Notes under the pieces: model-generated | Told to the model about the DNA's origin: nothing | What the model saw: only the letters and a program-made list of their open reading frames with translations | Database searches by the model: none | Translations under genes and position numbers: made by a program | Origin: Paenibacillus tyrphae | GTDB lineage: Bacteria; Bacillota; Bacilli; Paenibacillales; NBRC-103111 | Length of the DNA stretch: 64,000 nucleotides | NCBI RefSeq assembly: GCF_024158745.1 | Contig: NZ_JAMZAW010000030.1 | Location: 32,100-96,099, forward strand | Direction: 5' to 3' | Part shown: piece by piece, positions 63,566 through 64,000 of the stretch | Numbering within the stretch: position 1 is the first letter of the stretch | Layout of the letters: the number at the start of each line of letters is the position of its first letter

Positions 63566-63637
63566 TGACCCGTAGGGGATTCGAACCCCTGTTACCTCCG
63601 TGAAAGGGAGGTGTCTTAACCCCTTGACCAACGGGCC
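63566..63637 (-). tRNA. tRNA-Glu (TTC)
   Basis: Acceptor GGCCCGT/ACGGGTC; anticodon loop CTTTCAC; the 3' end is followed by TCA, so CCA is not encoded. Confidence 0.95.
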
Positions 63638-63670
63638 ATGCTATTTAAAAAGTGCAATGATGAAACTCTA

Positions 63671-63759
63671 CGGAGAGAGAGGGATTCGAACCCTCGAGAC
63701 GCTTGTGACGCCTACACGATTTCCAATCGTGCTCCTTCGGCCAACTCGGACACCTCTCC
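63671..63759 (-). tRNA. tRNA-Ser (GGA)
   Basis: Acceptor GGAGAGG/TCTCTCC; anticodon loop TTGGAAA; long variable arm; CCA not encoded. Confidence 0.95.
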
Positions 63760-63763
63760 ATAA

Positions 63764-63839
63764 TGGCTCCCCGAACAGGACTCGAACCTGTGACAACTCG
63801 ATTAACAGTCGAGTGCTCTACCAACTGAGCTATCAGGGA
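63764..63839 (-). tRNA. tRNA-Asn (GTT)
   Basis: Acceptor TCCCTGA/TCGGGGA; anticodon loop CTGTTAA; CCA encoded. First gene of the array in the direction of transcription. Confidence 0.96.
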
Positions 63840-63844
63840 ATATA

Positions 63845-63992
63845 TTCAAGGCTTGCACCTTGAAAACTGGATCGAAACAAAGCATTCCGATATATCTTTT
63901 CTCGCTCCGTTGACTTCGTCAAAAGTCGCTCCTAAAAGATATATCTTCACTGGTAACCAAACCTTAGTCGCTTCCGAAGGAATCTTCGGAAG
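63845..63992. promoter_or_regulatory. rRNA-type leader or spacer signals at the right edge
   Basis: Plus-strand TGCACCTTGAAAACTGGA (about 63854-63871) matches the boxA region found before 16S and 23S genes in Bacillales. It overlaps an inverted repeat (TTCAAGG at 63845-63851, CCTTGAA at 63858-63864). Then come a long hairpin (12-bp perfect arms at 63889-63900 and 63934-63945, with an inner GACTT/AAGTC pair) and a 9-bp perfect hairpin with a 4-base loop (63971-63992). No rRNA gene sequence is inside the window. Confidence 0.6.
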
Positions 63993-64000
63993 ACTTATTT

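Overview
The window looks like chromosomal DNA of a GC-rich Bacillales member, most likely Paenibacillus or a close relative. Three things point that way. The tRNA array has almost the same gene order as the Bacillus subtilis trnD array. There is a LiaFSR/PspA envelope-stress operon and a ccpN-yqfL pair. Several genes are sporulation-type Firmicute genes (a YjcZ-like small protein and a YheC/D-like ATP-grasp protein). The species is inferred, not proven.

Positions 1-29953 are one leftward biosynthetic operon that continues past the left edge. In transcription order it encodes an ABC exporter (ATPase, permease); a four-gene hydroxymalonyl-ACP cassette (3-hydroxyacyl dehydrogenase, FkbH-like HAD protein, discrete ACP, acyl dehydrogenase); a 3472-residue iturin-type starter synthetase (acyl-AMP ligase, ACP, KS, AT, ACP, aminotransferase, condensation, adenylation, PCP, half condensation domain); a free-standing acyltransferase; two AT-less PKS proteins (KS-DH-KR-ACP each); and the start of a KS-ACP-condensation protein. 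The predicted chemistry is a beta-amino fatty acyl start, one residue whose selectivity code reads like glycine, then at least three ketide extensions, some perhaps with hydroxymalonate, followed by more amino acids. Genes are overlapping or a few bases apart, so they are probably co-transcribed from the 640-base AT-rich region at 29954-30593. A two-component system diverges from the same region.

Positions 30594-43747 carry general genes: two OmpR-type two-component systems, a YheC/D-like protein, a BcrC-like phosphatase, release factor 3 (prfC), a membrane-anchored phosphoesterase, zwf, and several small or poorly known genes. Positions 44312-49187 are a complete seven-gene Lia/Psp envelope-stress operon with a perfect LiaR/VraR-like palindrome upstream. 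The PKS cluster and this operon both concern antibiotics and envelope stress, but nothing in the sequence links them.

Positions 49299-61982 hold a secreted protein, a VOC protein, an Eis-like acetyltransferase, a YjcZ-like miniprotein, a molybdenum cofactor operon (moeA, moaA, mobA plus a membrane cytochrome b/molybdo-oxidoreductase fusion), a gluconeogenesis block (yqfL, ccpN, divergent glpX), a TauE-type transporter, a polysaccharide deacetylase lipoprotein and an SGNH hydrolase.

Positions 62184-63839 are 17 leftward tRNA genes ended by a strong terminator. The 3' end of tRNA-Asp is duplicated 114 bases downstream, like an attachment-site scar. The last 160 bases contain a boxA-like element and long hairpins typical of rRNA leaders or spacers, so an rRNA operon probably lies just beyond the right edge. 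No CRISPR array, insertion sequence or complete prophage was seen.
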